DNA of 64,000 bases from Pseudomonas frederiksbergensis (GCF_003732275.1 NZ_MOBM01000043.1:1-64000), one strand, 5' to 3'. Numbered from the stretch's first letter, positions 53,654 through 62,705 are shown. The notes: generated by a model from the letters alone, not told the origin. Program-made: numbers and translations.

Positions 53654-53680
53654 CTCTTAACAACCCCACGGAACCGTCCC

Positions 53681-54505
53681 ATGAAAAAGTCGCCCCTCGC
53701 GTTACTGCTGACCCTTGGCTTGCTCAACACCCCGCTTTCGGCGTTCGCGGCGACGGCGCCGCTGGAGTTGGTGGGGCCGATCTCGGACTACAAGATCTAC
53801 GTCACCGAGCAACTGGATGAACTGGCCAGCCACACCCGGAAATTCACCGACGCGGTGAAAAAAGGCGACTTGGCCACCGCGAAAAAACTCTATGCGCCGA
53901 CCCGGGTTTACTACGAATCCATCGAGCCGATTGCCGAGCTGTTCAGTGACCTCGATGCGTCCATCGACTCCCGGGTCGACGACCACGAAAAAGGCGTGAA
54001 GGCCGAAGACTTCACCGGTTTCCACAGCCTCGAATATTCGCTGTTCTCGCAGAACAGCACCAAGGGCCTGGACGAGTTGGCCGACGGTTTGAACAAAGAC
54101 GTGAAAGACCTGCAAACCCGCGTCGCCGGCCTGACCTTCCCGCCGGAAAAAGTCGTCGGCGGCGCTGCCGCGTTGCTTGAAGAAGTGGCCGCCACCAAGA
54201 TTTCCGGAGAGGAAGACCGCTACAGCCACACCGACCTTTATGACTTCCAGGGCAACATCGACGGCGCGAAGAAAATCGTCGACCTGTTCCGTCCGCAGAT
54301 CGAAAAGCAGGATGCGGCGTTCATGGCCAAGGTCGACAAGAACTTCGCCACGGTGAACAAGACGCTGGCCAAGTACAAAACCACGGGTGGTGGGTTTGAG
54401 ACGTATGACAAGGTGCAGGACAGCGACCGCAAGATGCTGGTGGGGCCGGTGAATACGTTGGCTGAGGATTTGTCGATGTTGCGGGGGAAACTGGGTTTGA
54501 ATTGA
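53681..54505 (+). CDS. EfeM-like M75 iron-binding protein
   Basis: The 274-residue protein has a signal peptide ending at AFAATA and a single M75 domain, with HxxE in GFHSLEYSLF and GEEDRYSHTDLYDFQ. It repeats the second half of EfeO and lacks the cupredoxin part, as in EfeM-type proteins. It is the last efe gene, 27 bases after efeB. It may offer a second periplasmic iron carrier with different affinity. Confidence 0.92.
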   Translation: MKKSPLALLLTLGLLNTPLSAFAATAPLELVGPISDYKIYVTEQLDELASHTRKFTDAVKKGDLATAKKLYAPTRVYYESIEPIAELFSDLDASIDSRVDDHEKGVKAEDFTGFHSLEYSLFSQNSTKGLDELADGLNKDVKDLQTRVAGLTFPPEKVVGGAAALLEEVAATKISGEEDRYSHTDLYDFQGNIDGAKKIVDLFRPQIEKQDAAFMAKVDKNFATVNKTLAKYKTTGGGFETYDKVQDSDRKMLVGPVNTLAEDLSMLRGKLGLN

Positions 54506-54529
54506 GTTTTTGTGGCGTCTGGACCGGCC

Positions 54530-54627
54530 CCTTCGCGAGCAAGCCCGCTCCCACCGTGGATTTGAGTCGATGCACAATTGTGTGACCGACACATAACTCA
54601 CTGTGGGAGCGGGCTTGCTCGCGAAAG
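54530..54627. repeat. REP pair, family A (GGGCTTGCTC variant)
   Basis: Inverted CGCGAGCAAGCCCGCTCCCAC and TGTGGGAGCGGGCTTGCTCG halves between convergent genes; a likely 3' border for the efe operon. Confidence 0.9.
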
Positions 54628-54667
54628 CCTTCTCACCGGCGACACATCCGCTCCGCCGTGTTAACCC

Positions 54668-56011
54668 TCACAAAATCCGATACAACAACCGCTCGATCCG
54701 TACCCGACTCACGCGCTTGAGAAACTTGGACACTCCCGCCGGATAGTCCGGCAGCGTTTCCAGATCCTGATACCGCTCGATGCGCCGGGTGTGCCGGAAA
54801 ATCTCCGTCAGCTCATTACCACGCGGCTCCAGCAACTCCCCTTTCGGATCATCGATCAGCAACGCGTTTTCCAGGTCGAGGCGAAACGCCCGTGGATTGA
54901 GGTTGTTGCCGGTCAGCAAGGTGTAGCGCTGATCGATCCACATGCCCTTGAGGTGATAGGTGTTGTCGCCATCCTTCCACAAATGCAGGTTCAGCTTGCC
55001 ACTGTCGATGCTGCGCTGATGGCGCTTGGCGAAGCGTCGCAGGCTGATTTCGTAAAGGTATGGCAGCGCCGCGATCACCTTGAACGGCTCGCTGGGCGGA
55101 ATGTAGAAGTCGTTGGCGGTTTTGTCGCCGACGATGATGTCTATCTTCACGCCGCGAGCCAAGGCCCGGTTGATTTCCCGGGTCACCGCCAGCGGCAGGT
55201 TGAAGTACGGCGTGCAGATGGTCAGCTGATGTTGGGCGCTGGCGATCAACTCGCAGATCACCCGACTCAACGGGTTGTTCTTGCCCACACCGAGCAATGG
55301 ACTGACGGATAAACCGTCCTTCGCCGTGCTGCCCGCCGTGGTGTCGTACGCCGCGTGCTTGAGACGGCTGCGCAGGTCACCAATGTCGTTGCGCAGGCTG
55401 CGGGTGGTCGGCAGGTTCGGCAAATCGAGGCGATGCACCGCTTTGGAGGTGATCAGACCGTGCTGAATCAGGTGCTGCATCGAGTCAGCCAGCGCGTGAT
55501 TCTGCAGCAGGTGATAGCGGTCGAAGCGGTACTTGTCGAATTTGTGCAGGTAAACGTTGTTCAGGCTCGCGCCGCTGTAGAGCACGCAATCGTCGATCAC
55601 GAAGCCCTTCAAATGCAGCACGCCGAACAGCTCGCGGGTCTGCACCGGCACACCGTACACCGGCACAACGCTTTCGTGGGTGTGGGTCGTTTCCTGATAC
55701 CAGGCCGAGTTGCCTGGCTGCTTGCCGGCACCGATCAAACCGCGCTGGGCGCGCAGCCAGTCCACGACCACCACCACGTCCAGTTCCGGGCGTGCCAGTT
55801 TGGCCGCGTGCAGGGCATCGAGAATTTCCTGGCCGGCTTCGTCCTCTTGCAGGTACAGCGCGACGATATAGATGCGCTGGGTGGCCTTAGCGATTTGTTC
55901 CAACAGGCAACGACGGAACTCGGCGGCGCCAGAGAGGATGGTGACGGCATCGGCGGTCAGCGGAAAACTGCGCAGTTTAGGCAGCAGAGAGCGTTTGAAA
56001 AGCGACGGCAT
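54668..56011 (-). CDS. pssA: CDP-diacylglycerol-serine O-phosphatidyltransferase
   Basis: The 447-residue phospholipase D-superfamily protein makes phosphatidylserine, the precursor of phosphatidylethanolamine. Two HxK(x4)D motifs are present: HLKGFVIDD near 132 and HLKGMWIDQ near 350. Length is close to E. coli PssA (451), unlike the membrane-type PssA of Gram-positives. It stands alone and diverges from the TetR gene. Confidence 0.93.
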   Translation of the reverse strand: MPSLFKRSLLPKLRSFPLTADAVTILSGAAEFRRCLLEQIAKATQRIYIVALYLQEDEAGQEILDALHAAKLARPELDVVVVVDWLRAQRGLIGAGKQPGNSAWYQETTHTHESVVPVYGVPVQTRELFGVLHLKGFVIDDCVLYSGASLNNVYLHKFDKYRFDRYHLLQNHALADSMQHLIQHGLITSKAVHRLDLPNLPTTRSLRNDIGDLRSRLKHAAYDTTAGSTAKDGLSVSPLLGVGKNNPLSRVICELIASAQHQLTICTPYFNLPLAVTREINRALARGVKIDIIVGDKTANDFYIPPSEPFKVIAALPYLYEISLRRFAKRHQRSIDSGKLNLHLWKDGDNTYHLKGMWIDQRYTLLTGNNLNPRAFRLDLENALLIDDPKGELLEPRGNELTEIFRHTRRIERYQDLETLPDYPAGVSKFLKRVSRVRIERLLYRIL

Positions 56012-56094
56012 AGGGCTCGCAAAAGGGTCGAATCCGAAGAACCCGAGAGCTTACACCATGGATTGCCTTGGGTCTTGTTAGTGTCTGTAAAGAC

Positions 56095-56165
56095 CCTATC
56101 GCGAGCAGGCTCGCTCCCACAGGGGAATGCATTTCAAATGTGGGAGCGAGCCTGCTCGCGATGGC
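56095..56165. repeat. REP pair, family A
   Basis: Inverted halves around GGGGAATGCATTTCAAAT. This spacer is the reverse complement form of that seen at 10995 and 38155. Confidence 0.9.
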
Positions 56166-56228
56166 AATTTCACAGTCACCACAAATAATTTCTTGACCAA
56201 GGAGAACGATCATTCTACTGTTGGCCAC

Positions 56229-56792
56229 ATGAACAAAATCACTAGCAACGACACACGCGACATCATTCTGGATGTCACCGAAAAGTTGATTTATAAAAGT
56301 GGCATCGCTGCCACCGGCATGGATCTTCTGGTGAAAACCGCCGGCGTCTCCAGAAAAAGTATTTACCGCTACTTCGCCAACAAGGAAGAGCTCACCGTCG
56401 CGGCCTTGCAACGCCGTGATGTGCGCTGGATGAATTGGTATCGAGGCGAAGTCGGCAAGGCACAAACCCCGGCTGACCGGCTGCTGAACCTGTTTACCGT
56501 GCTCAAAGCCTGGTTCGCCTCCGAAGGTTTCCGCGGCTGCGCGTTCATCAATACCAGTGGCGAAACCGGCGATGCGCAAGATCCGGTTCGCCTGGTCGCC
56601 AAAGACCACAAACAGAAGCTGCTCGATTACGTGCGCGAGCTCTGTACCGAATATGGCGCAAAAGACCCGGAGACGCTGGCCAAACAGCTGCTGATCCTGA
56701 TCGACGGTGCCATTACCGTAGCGCTTGTGATGGGTGATCACAGTGCCGCCGATAATGCGCAATGCATGGCGCGAAAGTTATTGGACCTGTAA
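56229..56792 (+). CDS. TetR-family regulator
   Basis: From the ATG at 56229 the product is 187 residues. The N-terminal helix-turn-helix is VKTAGVSRKSIYRYFANKEE. The start lacks a close ribosome site: AAGGAG lies 24 bases upstream. An imperfect palindrome GAACGATCATTC (56204-56215) overlaps the likely leader and may be its own operator. It precedes a DUF1348 gene by 55 bases. Confidence 0.9.
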   Translation: MNKITSNDTRDIILDVTEKLIYKSGIAATGMDLLVKTAGVSRKSIYRYFANKEELTVAALQRRDVRWMNWYRGEVGKAQTPADRLLNLFTVLKAWFASEGFRGCAFINTSGETGDAQDPVRLVAKDHKQKLLDYVRELCTEYGAKDPETLAKQLLILIDGAITVALVMGDHSAADNAQCMARKLLDL

Positions 56793-56847
56793 CACTTTAA
56801 TAAGCCCGACAACTTGCTTGAACGTTAATTTGATAGGGAGACTTTAT

Positions 56848-57324
56848 ATGTCTACTGCCGAAGTTCGTCCGCCATTGCCGCCGTTCACCCGTGAATCGGC
56901 AATCGAAAAAGTTCGCCTGGCCGAAGACGGCTGGAACTCCCGCGACCCGGAACGGGTGTCCCTGGCCTATACCCTGAACACCCAGTGGCGTAACCGCGCC
57001 GAGTTTGCCCATAACCGCGAAGAAGCCAAAGCTTTCCTGACCCGCAAATGGGCCAAGGAACTGGATTACCGACTGATCAAGGAGCTCTGGGCCTATGGCG
57101 ACAACCGCATTGCCGTGCGTTATGCCTACGAATGGCATGACGACTCGGGTAACTGGTTCCGCTCCTATGGCAACGAGAACTGGGAGTTTGACGAGAACGG
57201 CTTGATGTTCAATCGTTACGCCTGCATCAACGACATGCCGATCAAGGAAAGCGACCGCAAGTTCCACTGGCCGCTGGGTCGTCGGCCGGATGATCACCCG
57301 GGCTTGTCCGACTTGGGCCTGTAA
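56848..57324 (+). CDS. DUF1348 / NTF2-like protein
   Basis: From the ATG at 56848 (ATAGGGAGAC upstream) the product is 158 residues. It has the SnoaL/NTF2-like wording EDGWNSRDPERVSLAYT and NTQWRNRAEFAHNREEA, and the C-terminal WPLGRRPDDHPGLSDLGL typical of DUF1348. No catalytic role is established. It probably forms a unit with the TetR gene upstream. Confidence 0.9.
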   Translation: MSTAEVRPPLPPFTRESAIEKVRLAEDGWNSRDPERVSLAYTLNTQWRNRAEFAHNREEAKAFLTRKWAKELDYRLIKELWAYGDNRIAVRYAYEWHDDSGNWFRSYGNENWEFDENGLMFNRYACINDMPIKESDRKFHWPLGRRPDDHPGLSDLGL

Positions 57325-57337
57325 ACACTGATCCAAA

Positions 57338-57427
57338 TGTGGGAGCGGGCTTGCTCGCGAAAGCGGTGTGTCAGTCGACATCAATATTGAATGTCAGTCC
57401 GTCTTCGCGAGCAAGCCCGCTCCCACA
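57338..57427. repeat. REP pair, family A (GGGCTTGCTC variant)
   Basis: Inverted TGTGGGAGCGGGCTTGCTCG and CGCGAGCAAGCCCGCTCCCACA halves between convergent genes. Confidence 0.9.
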
Positions 57428-57443
57428 GTGGCTTTTGTGGTGT

Positions 57444-58538
57444 TCAGGCTACCGCGGCGGTCTGCTTCAGCTGAGCCTTGGCCTCCAACTCCCGCACCAA
57501 CGGCAACACCCGTTTCCCGAAGTATTCCACCTCTTCCTGAAAGTGCAAAAACCCCGCCAGCACCAAATCCACGCCCACCGCTTTCAACGCGACGATCCGC
57601 TCGGCGATCTGCTGCGGTGTGCCGATCAGGTTGGTCTTGAAACCATCGTTGTACTGCACCAGGTCTTCAAAGGTCGATTTCGCCCAGTTGCCCTCGCCCT
57701 CCGGCGACGCCCTGCCCGCTTGCTTCGCCGCATCGCCAAACGCGTTCACCGCTTGCGGGTCGGCCTGATCGATGATCTGCGCCAGCACCGCCCGCGCCTC
57801 TTCTTCGGTGTCGCGAGCGATGACAAAGGCATTCACCCCGACCTTCACCGAATGATTGTTCGCTGCCGCTTTCGTGCGGATGTCGTCGACCTGCGCCTTG
57901 ATGCCTTCGGGGGTGTTGCCGTTGGTGAAGTACCAGTCAGAAACCCGCGCCGCCATGTCCCGGGCCGCGCGGGAACTGCCACCCTGAAAGACTTCCGGCT
58001 GACCCAGCGGCTTGGGTTTGAGGCTGTAGTTGTCGAAGCGGTAGAAGTCGCCGCGAAAGGTGAAGTTGTCCTGGGTCCAGATGCCCTTCAATGCACGAAT
58101 AAATTCTTCAGAGCGGCGATAACGTTCATCGTGCTCCAGCCAGTGTTCGCCGATGGCCTGAAACTCGCCCTTGAACCAGCCGCTGACAATGTTCACCGCC
58201 ACCCGGCCGTTGGTGAGTTGATCAATGGTTGCCAGTTGTTTGGCCGCCAGCGCCGGTTGCCATGGCCCGGGCAGAATCGCCGCGATGACTTTCAGTTTAG
58301 TGGTGGCGGCCAACAGCGCATGGCTGAAAGCAACGGATTCATGCTGGAACTCGGCGCCATAACCGGCGGTGAAACGAATCTGCGTAAGGGCATATTCGAA
58401 CCCCGCCTCTTCGGCCAGTTGCGCCAGTTTGCGGTTGTAGTCGATGCCCCAGTGGGTGCGCTGCTCGATCTTGCTGACCACCAGCCCGCCGCTGACGTTC
58501 GGTACCCAGTAGGCAAATTTGACGGCTTGCTGACTCAT
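57444..58538 (-). CDS. sfnG: FMNH2-dependent dimethyl sulfone monooxygenase
   Basis: The 364-residue luciferase-like protein begins VKFAYWVPNVSGGLVVSKI, which is typical of SfnG, and has NIVSGWFKGEFQAIGEHWLEHD-like flavin region wording. SfnG converts dimethyl sulfone to methanesulfinate for sulfur supply under sulfate limitation. SfnG genes in P. putida depend on sigma-54 and SfnR, and a matching -24/-12 promoter lies at 58578-58593. It diverges from sfnB. Confidence 0.92.
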   Translation of the reverse strand: MSQQAVKFAYWVPNVSGGLVVSKIEQRTHWGIDYNRKLAQLAEEAGFEYALTQIRFTAGYGAEFQHESVAFSHALLAATTKLKVIAAILPGPWQPALAAKQLATIDQLTNGRVAVNIVSGWFKGEFQAIGEHWLEHDERYRRSEEFIRALKGIWTQDNFTFRGDFYRFDNYSLKPKPLGQPEVFQGGSSRAARDMAARVSDWYFTNGNTPEGIKAQVDDIRTKAAANNHSVKVGVNAFVIARDTEEEARAVLAQIIDQADPQAVNAFGDAAKQAGRASPEGEGNWAKSTFEDLVQYNDGFKTNLIGTPQQIAERIVALKAVGVDLVLAGFLHFQEEVEYFGKRVLPLVRELEAKAQLKQTAAVA

Positions 58539-58577
58539 TGGCGTGTCCTCGGGTTTTCAGGTAAGTCTTGAGGCCAG

Positions 58578-58593
58578 AGCAGCAACCGTGCCA
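58578..58593 (-). promoter_or_regulatory. Sigma-54 promoter of sfnG
   Basis: On the minus strand TGGCACGGTTGCTGCT matches TGGCACG-N4-TTGCW with one change (CTGCT); GG and GC are 10 bases apart. It lies 40 bases before the sfnG start, leaving a leader of about 30 bases. Confidence 0.8.
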
Positions 58594-58616
58594 GCGCTGA
58601 ATCTTGAGGCAACACT

Positions 58617-58708
58617 GTGGCGAGGGAGCTTGCTCCCGCTTGAGTGCGCAGCGCTCACAAATATTTTGGGGCCGCTGCGCAGCCCAGCGGGAGCAAGCTC
58701 CCTCGCCA
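58617..58708. repeat. REP-like palindrome, family C
   Basis: GTGGCGAGGGAGCTTGCTCC and GGAGCAAGCTCCCTCGCCAC are perfect inverted arms. Inside them GTGCGCAGCGCT and CCGCTGCGCAG form a further stem. This core differs from families A and B; a partial relative (GTGGCGAGGGGGCTTG) begins at 63664. Confidence 0.88.
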
Positions 58709-58814
58709 CTGGTATGTGATGTGCTGAAACAATTTGCTGATGCGCTGTTGGCACAGCAACAATTCAGGCCGCGCCGAAATCCACAACATCCAATAAACCA
58801 TGGTCTGCGAGCTT

Positions 58815-58830
58815 CGGCATGGACCGTGCA
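58815..58830 (+). promoter_or_regulatory. Sigma-54 promoter of sfnB
   Basis: CGGCATGGACCGTGCA fits the -24/-12 pattern with GG and GC 10 bases apart. It lies 40 bases before the sfnB start, the same distance as in the divergent sfnG promoter. Confidence 0.7.
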
Positions 58831-58870
58831 ATCCCCCATGGCACTCACTGCCGTTCCAAGGAGCTGTCCC

Positions 58871-60112
58871 ATGACCGAACATCAAGTAATCAACCCGCTG
58901 TCCACCGGCACCGACTATGAAGCGCTGGCCGCACGTTTTCGACCGATCTTCCAGCGCATCGCCGCCGGTGCCGTTGAGCGCGAACAAACCCGCAGTCTGC
59001 CTCATGAACCGATTCAATGGCTCAAGGACGCTGGCTTCGGCGCGGTGCGGGTGCCGGTTGAATACGGCGGTGGCGGCGCGTCCCTGCCGCAGTTGTTCGA
59101 GTTGTTGATCGAACTGGCCGAAGCCGATTCCAACGTGCCCCAGGCCCTGCGCGGGCATTTCGCTTTTGCCGAGGATCGGTTGAACGCGGCACCGGGGCCG
59201 GCTCGGGATGTCTGGTTCAAACGCTTCGTGGAGGGCGATATCGTCGGTTGCGCCTGGACCGAAATCGGCAGCGTGGCGATTGGTGATGTGATCACCAAGG
59301 TTTCGCCCGACGGTGATCAGTGGCGACTCAACGGCGAGAAGTTCTACAGCACCGGCAGCATTTTCTCTGACTGGATCGACGTCTATGCCCAACGCAGCGA
59401 TACCGGCGGCGATGTGATCGCTGCGGTCCGCACACGCCAACCGGGAATTGTGCAGAGCGATGACTGGGACGGTTTCGGTCAGCGCACCACGGGCAGCGGC
59501 ACTTCGCGGTTTATCGAGGCTGAAGTGGACGCCGAGAACATCATCGACTTCGCTACCCGCTTCAAATACCAGACGGCGTTTTATCAGTTGGTGCTGCTGG
59601 CGACCCTGGCCGGGATTGGCCGCGCCGCGTTGCGCGATGTGGCGCATCAGGTGCGCGAGCGTAAACGCATCTACAGCCACGGCAATGCGCAGCGGGTCAG
59701 CGAGGATTCGCAAGTGCAGCAGGTGGTTGGTGAAGTGGCGGCATGGGTGTATGCCGCCGAAGCCAGTGCCTTGAAGGCTGCGCAACCGGCGCAGCGGGCT
59801 TATCTGGCGCGGTTCTCGGAGGATGAAGCGCTGGAGCGCGCTGCGAATGTGGCAGCGGAGATTGAGTCGGCCAAGGCTCAGGTGGTGGTCTCGGAATTGA
59901 TCCAGCGTGCGACCACGGCGCTGTTCAATGCCTTGGGCGCTTCGGATGTTCGCGAAGGTAAATCGCTGGATCGGCACTGGCGCAATGCGCGAACCGTGTC
60001 GTCGCACAATCCGGTGATCTACAAGGCGCGGATTGTCGGGGACTGGGCGATTAACGGGACTGAACCGCCGTTTGTGTGGCAGATCGGTAATGGGCCGCAG
60101 CACAAAATCTAA
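58871..60112 (+). CDS. sfnB: SfnB-family sulfur acquisition oxidoreductase
   Basis: From the ATG at 58871 (AAGGAGCTGTCCC upstream) the product is 413 residues; longer readings to 58604 run into the REP-like palindrome. It is an acyl-CoA dehydrogenase-fold flavoprotein of the DszC/SfnB type, with VPVEYGGGGASLPQ, CAWTEIGSVAIGD and NGEKFYSTGSIFSDW. It lacks the YEG glutamate of true dehydrogenases. SfnB proteins are reported with dimethyl sulfone use. Divergent from sfnG with matched sigma-54 promoters. Confidence 0.9.
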   Translation: MTEHQVINPLSTGTDYEALAARFRPIFQRIAAGAVEREQTRSLPHEPIQWLKDAGFGAVRVPVEYGGGGASLPQLFELLIELAEADSNVPQALRGHFAFAEDRLNAAPGPARDVWFKRFVEGDIVGCAWTEIGSVAIGDVITKVSPDGDQWRLNGEKFYSTGSIFSDWIDVYAQRSDTGGDVIAAVRTRQPGIVQSDDWDGFGQRTTGSGTSRFIEAEVDAENIIDFATRFKYQTAFYQLVLLATLAGIGRAALRDVAHQVRERKRIYSHGNAQRVSEDSQVQQVVGEVAAWVYAAEASALKAAQPAQRAYLARFSEDEALERAANVAAEIESAKAQVVVSELIQRATTALFNALGASDVREGKSLDRHWRNARTVSSHNPVIYKARIVGDWAINGTEPPFVWQIGNGPQHKI

Positions 60113-60129
60113 GGTTGCACACAACCCCT

Positions 60130-60208
60130 GTAGGAGCTGCCGAAGGCTGCGATCTTTTGATCTTAAAAGGCAAAATCAAAAGATCGCAGCCTTCGGCAGC
60201 TCCTACAA
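60130..60208. repeat. REP pair, family B
   Basis: Inverted TGTAGGAGCTGCCGAAGGCT and AGCCTTCGGCAGCTCCTACA arms, each continuing into GATCTTTTGAT, follow sfnB. Confidence 0.9.
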
Positions 60209-60308
60209 TGCATTGCGCCAGACCGGTCGCCGCAAAGTTTGGATATGGGTAAGATACCGGCCTTCCCCCGCAGCCCCTTTTCTGCGCCCTGCCGAATAAG
60301 CCCATTCC

Positions 60309-61088
60309 ATGCCTTTCGAACTCAGCGTTGACCTCACTACTCTGGCCGTTCTGGCCCTCGTCGCTTTCATTGCCGGTTTCATCGACGCCATCGCCGGCGG
60401 TGGTGGTCTGCTGACCACTCCGGCGCTGCTGACTGCCGGCCTGCCGCCGCACCTGGTGCTGGGCACCAACAAGCTCAGTTCGACCTTCGGCTCGGCCACT
60501 GCCAGTTTCACTTTCTACCGGCGCAAGCTGTTCCATCCTCGGCTATGGACGCACGCCATCGTCGGTACACTGGTGGGCGCACTCACCGGCGCCGTGGTCG
60601 CTCATTACTTGCCGGCGGAATGGCTGAACAAGATGCTGCCGGTGATCGTTTTCGCCTGCGGCCTTTATCTGTTGTTCGGCGGCATACCGAAGGCGCCACT
60701 GGACAGCGATGCACCGATCAAGAAAAAGTGGCAATCGAGCCAAGGCTTCAGCCTCGGTTTCTACGACGGCGTGGCCGGACCGGGAACGGGGGCGTTCTGG
60801 ACCGTCAGCAGCCTGTTGCTCTACCCCATCGACCTGGTCAAGGCCAGCGGCGTGGCGCGCAGCATGAACTTCGTCAGCAACATTGCGGCGCTGTCGGTGT
60901 TCATCTTTTCCGGCCAGGTGGACTGGATCATCGGCCTGAGCATGGGCCTGTCGGTGATGGTCGGCGCCTTCTTCGGCGCGCGCACCGCCATCAGCGGCGG
61001 TGCGAAATTCATTCGCCCGGTGTTCATCACCGTGGTGCTCGGCTTGACTGTCCGGTTAGCCTGGCAGCACTGGTTCAGCATGGCCTAA
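60309..61088 (+). CDS. TSUP-family (TauE/SafE) membrane transporter
   Basis: The 259-residue protein has seven or eight hydrophobic segments. The repeated family motif appears as AGFIDAIAGGGGLLTTPALL and GFYDGVAGPGTGAFW. TSUP proteins move small sulfur or organic anions. The sfn genes beside it make a sulfur compound plausible, but YfcA-type members have no fixed substrate. Its 3' end overlaps nudC (opposite strand) by 33 bases. Confidence 0.92.
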   Translation: MPFELSVDLTTLAVLALVAFIAGFIDAIAGGGGLLTTPALLTAGLPPHLVLGTNKLSSTFGSATASFTFYRRKLFHPRLWTHAIVGTLVGALTGAVVAHYLPAEWLNKMLPVIVFACGLYLLFGGIPKAPLDSDAPIKKKWQSSQGFSLGFYDGVAGPGTGAFWTVSSLLLYPIDLVKASGVARSMNFVSNIAALSVFIFSGQVDWIIGLSMGLSVMVGAFFGARTAISGGAKFIRPVFITVVLGLTVRLAWQHWFSMA

Positions 61089-61886
61089 GCGCCGCGCCAC
61101 ATAGACGTCGATCAGATAACGGGCAATCGAGCGTGACGCCGGCAACGGCGGCAGTTCATGCACGTTGAACCACTGGGCGTCTTCGATCTCGTCTTCCTGA
61201 CAGACAATCTCGCCCCCGGCGTACTCGGCGTGAAAACCGAGCATCATCGAATGCGGGAACGGCCAGCACTGACTGCCCATGTACTGGATGTTCTTGACCT
61301 CGATCTGCACCTCTTCGCGGACCTCGCGAATCAGGCAATCCTCGGCCGACTCACCCGGCTCGGCAAACCCCGCCAACGTGCTGTAGACCCCGGTGACAAA
61401 GCGCGGCGAACGAGCCAGCAGAACCTCGTCGCCGCGGGTCACCAGCACGATCATGCTCGGTGAAATGCGCGGATAGTGGCGTATGTCACACGGCTCACAG
61501 TACATCGCCCGCTCACGCGGCACCTGGCTCATCACCTGCCCGCAATTGCCGCAGAAGCGGTGTTCACGGGCCCAGGTACCTATTTGCGCGGCGTAGCCGA
61601 GAACCTTGTAAACGGTATGATCGCCCTCGAGCATGAACGCTCGCAGGCCTTTCCAGTTGCAGCCCGGCACTTCGCTGTGACTGCGCAGCTCCAGCAGATA
61701 AACCGGTTCGCCATCCAGGTGACCGATGCCATGCTCGGCGAGAATCGACAGGTCCTGACGCTTGAGCCATTCCCGTGGAAACAGCGCGCCATTGTCATCG
61801 AACAAAAAGCCTTCAGGGCTGCGCGCCACGGCCCAACCGCCGGGTTGATCGGTGTCCAGTACTGCGGTGGTCCAGCGTGAAATCAT
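61056..61886 (-). CDS. nudC: NAD+ diphosphatase / mRNA deNADding enzyme
   Basis: The 276-residue Nudix hydrolase has a zinc ribbon, FCGNCG then YCEPCDIRHYP, and the Nudix box GFAEPGESAEDCLIREVREE. The NudC-specific SQPWPFPxS appears as SQCWPFPHSMM. It cleaves NAD or NAD-capped RNA. Its start lies 6 bases after the upstream crotonase gene stop, so they form one operon. Confidence 0.94.
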   Translation of the reverse strand: MISRWTTAVLDTDQPGGWAVARSPEGFLFDDNGALFPREWLKRQDLSILAEHGIGHLDGEPVYLLELRSHSEVPGCNWKGLRAFMLEGDHTVYKVLGYAAQIGTWAREHRFCGNCGQVMSQVPRERAMYCEPCDIRHYPRISPSMIVLVTRGDEVLLARSPRFVTGVYSTLAGFAEPGESAEDCLIREVREEVQIEVKNIQYMGSQCWPFPHSMMLGFHAEYAGGEIVCQEDEIEDAQWFNVHELPPLPASRSIARYLIDVYVARRLGHAEPVLPG

Positions 61887-61892
61887 GGTTAA

Positions 61893-62705
61893 TCAATCCG
61901 GAAATTCGGGTTTCTGTTTGCTCATATGGGCGGCCATGGCCACGCGCAGATCGGTGGATTGCAGCATGGCGGCGTTCCAGGTGGCGACGTATTCGAGGCC
62001 GTCGTCGATGCGATGGTCACGCATGTAGCTGATCATCTCTTTGGTGCCGGTGATAGCAATCGGCGACTTGCCGGCGATTTCACGGGCAATGCCCATCACG
62101 CCTTCAAGCAGACTGGCGGTATCGCTGTAGACGCGATTGACCAGGCCAATGCTGCGCGCTTCCTCCGCGCCAAAGGTGCGACCAGTGTAAGCCAGTTCAC
62201 GCAGCATGCCGTCACCGATTATCCGTGGCAAGCGTTGCAAAGTGCCCACATCGGCTGCCATGCCGATGTCGATTTCCTTGATGGAAAATTGCGCATCCTC
62301 GGCGGCGTAACGCATATCGCAGGCTGAAATCAGGTCGATGGCGCCACCCAGGCAATAACCCTGAATCGCCGCCAGCACCGGTTTGCGGCAGTTGTCGACG
62401 GCATTGAAGGACGCTTGTAGTGCAAGGATTTTGCGCCGTAGCAAACGCGCATTGCGGCCGACATCCTTGCCCAGCTCATTGGCCACACCGGCCAGCATCA
62501 TCAGGTCGATGCCCGAAGAAAAATGCTTGCCGGCGCCACTGAGTACCACCACCCGCACTTCATCGGTATCGTCGATCCACTGGAAAATCTCGATGATCTC
62601 GCTCCAGAACGCGGCATTCATCGAATTGATCTTTTCCGGGCGGTTGATCTGCACATGGGCGATGTTATCGGCCAGTTCGACGCTGAAGGCGGTGTATTGA
62701 GACAT
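61893..62705 (-). CDS. Crotonase, dienoyl-CoA isomerase-like
   Basis: The 270-residue protein (AAAGGATC before the start) has KHFSSGIDLMML and QGYCLGGAIDLISACDMRY for the oxyanion hole, and IGMAADVGTLQRLPRIIG, whose acidic residues match delta3,5-delta2,4-dienoyl-CoA isomerases (ECH1). It would shift double bonds in unsaturated fatty acid breakdown. Confidence 0.9.
   Translation of the reverse strand: MSQYTAFSVELADNIAHVQINRPEKINSMNAAFWSEIIEIFQWIDDTDEVRVVVLSGAGKHFSSGIDLMMLAGVANELGKDVGRNARLLRRKILALQASFNAVDNCRKPVLAAIQGYCLGGAIDLISACDMRYAAEDAQFSIKEIDIGMAADVGTLQRLPRIIGDGMLRELAYTGRTFGAEEARSIGLVNRVYSDTASLLEGVMGIAREIAGKSPIAITGTKEMISYMRDHRIDDGLEYVATWNAAMLQSTDLRVAMAAHMSKQKPEFPD

Larger units (their letters stand above)
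58539..58870. promoter_or_regulatory. sfnG / sfnB divergent control region
   Basis: This 332-base gap holds two outward sigma-54 promoters (58578-58593 minus, 58815-58830 plus) with a REP-like palindrome between them. An activator such as SfnR would be expected to bind here; I could not identify its site. Confidence 0.7.
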
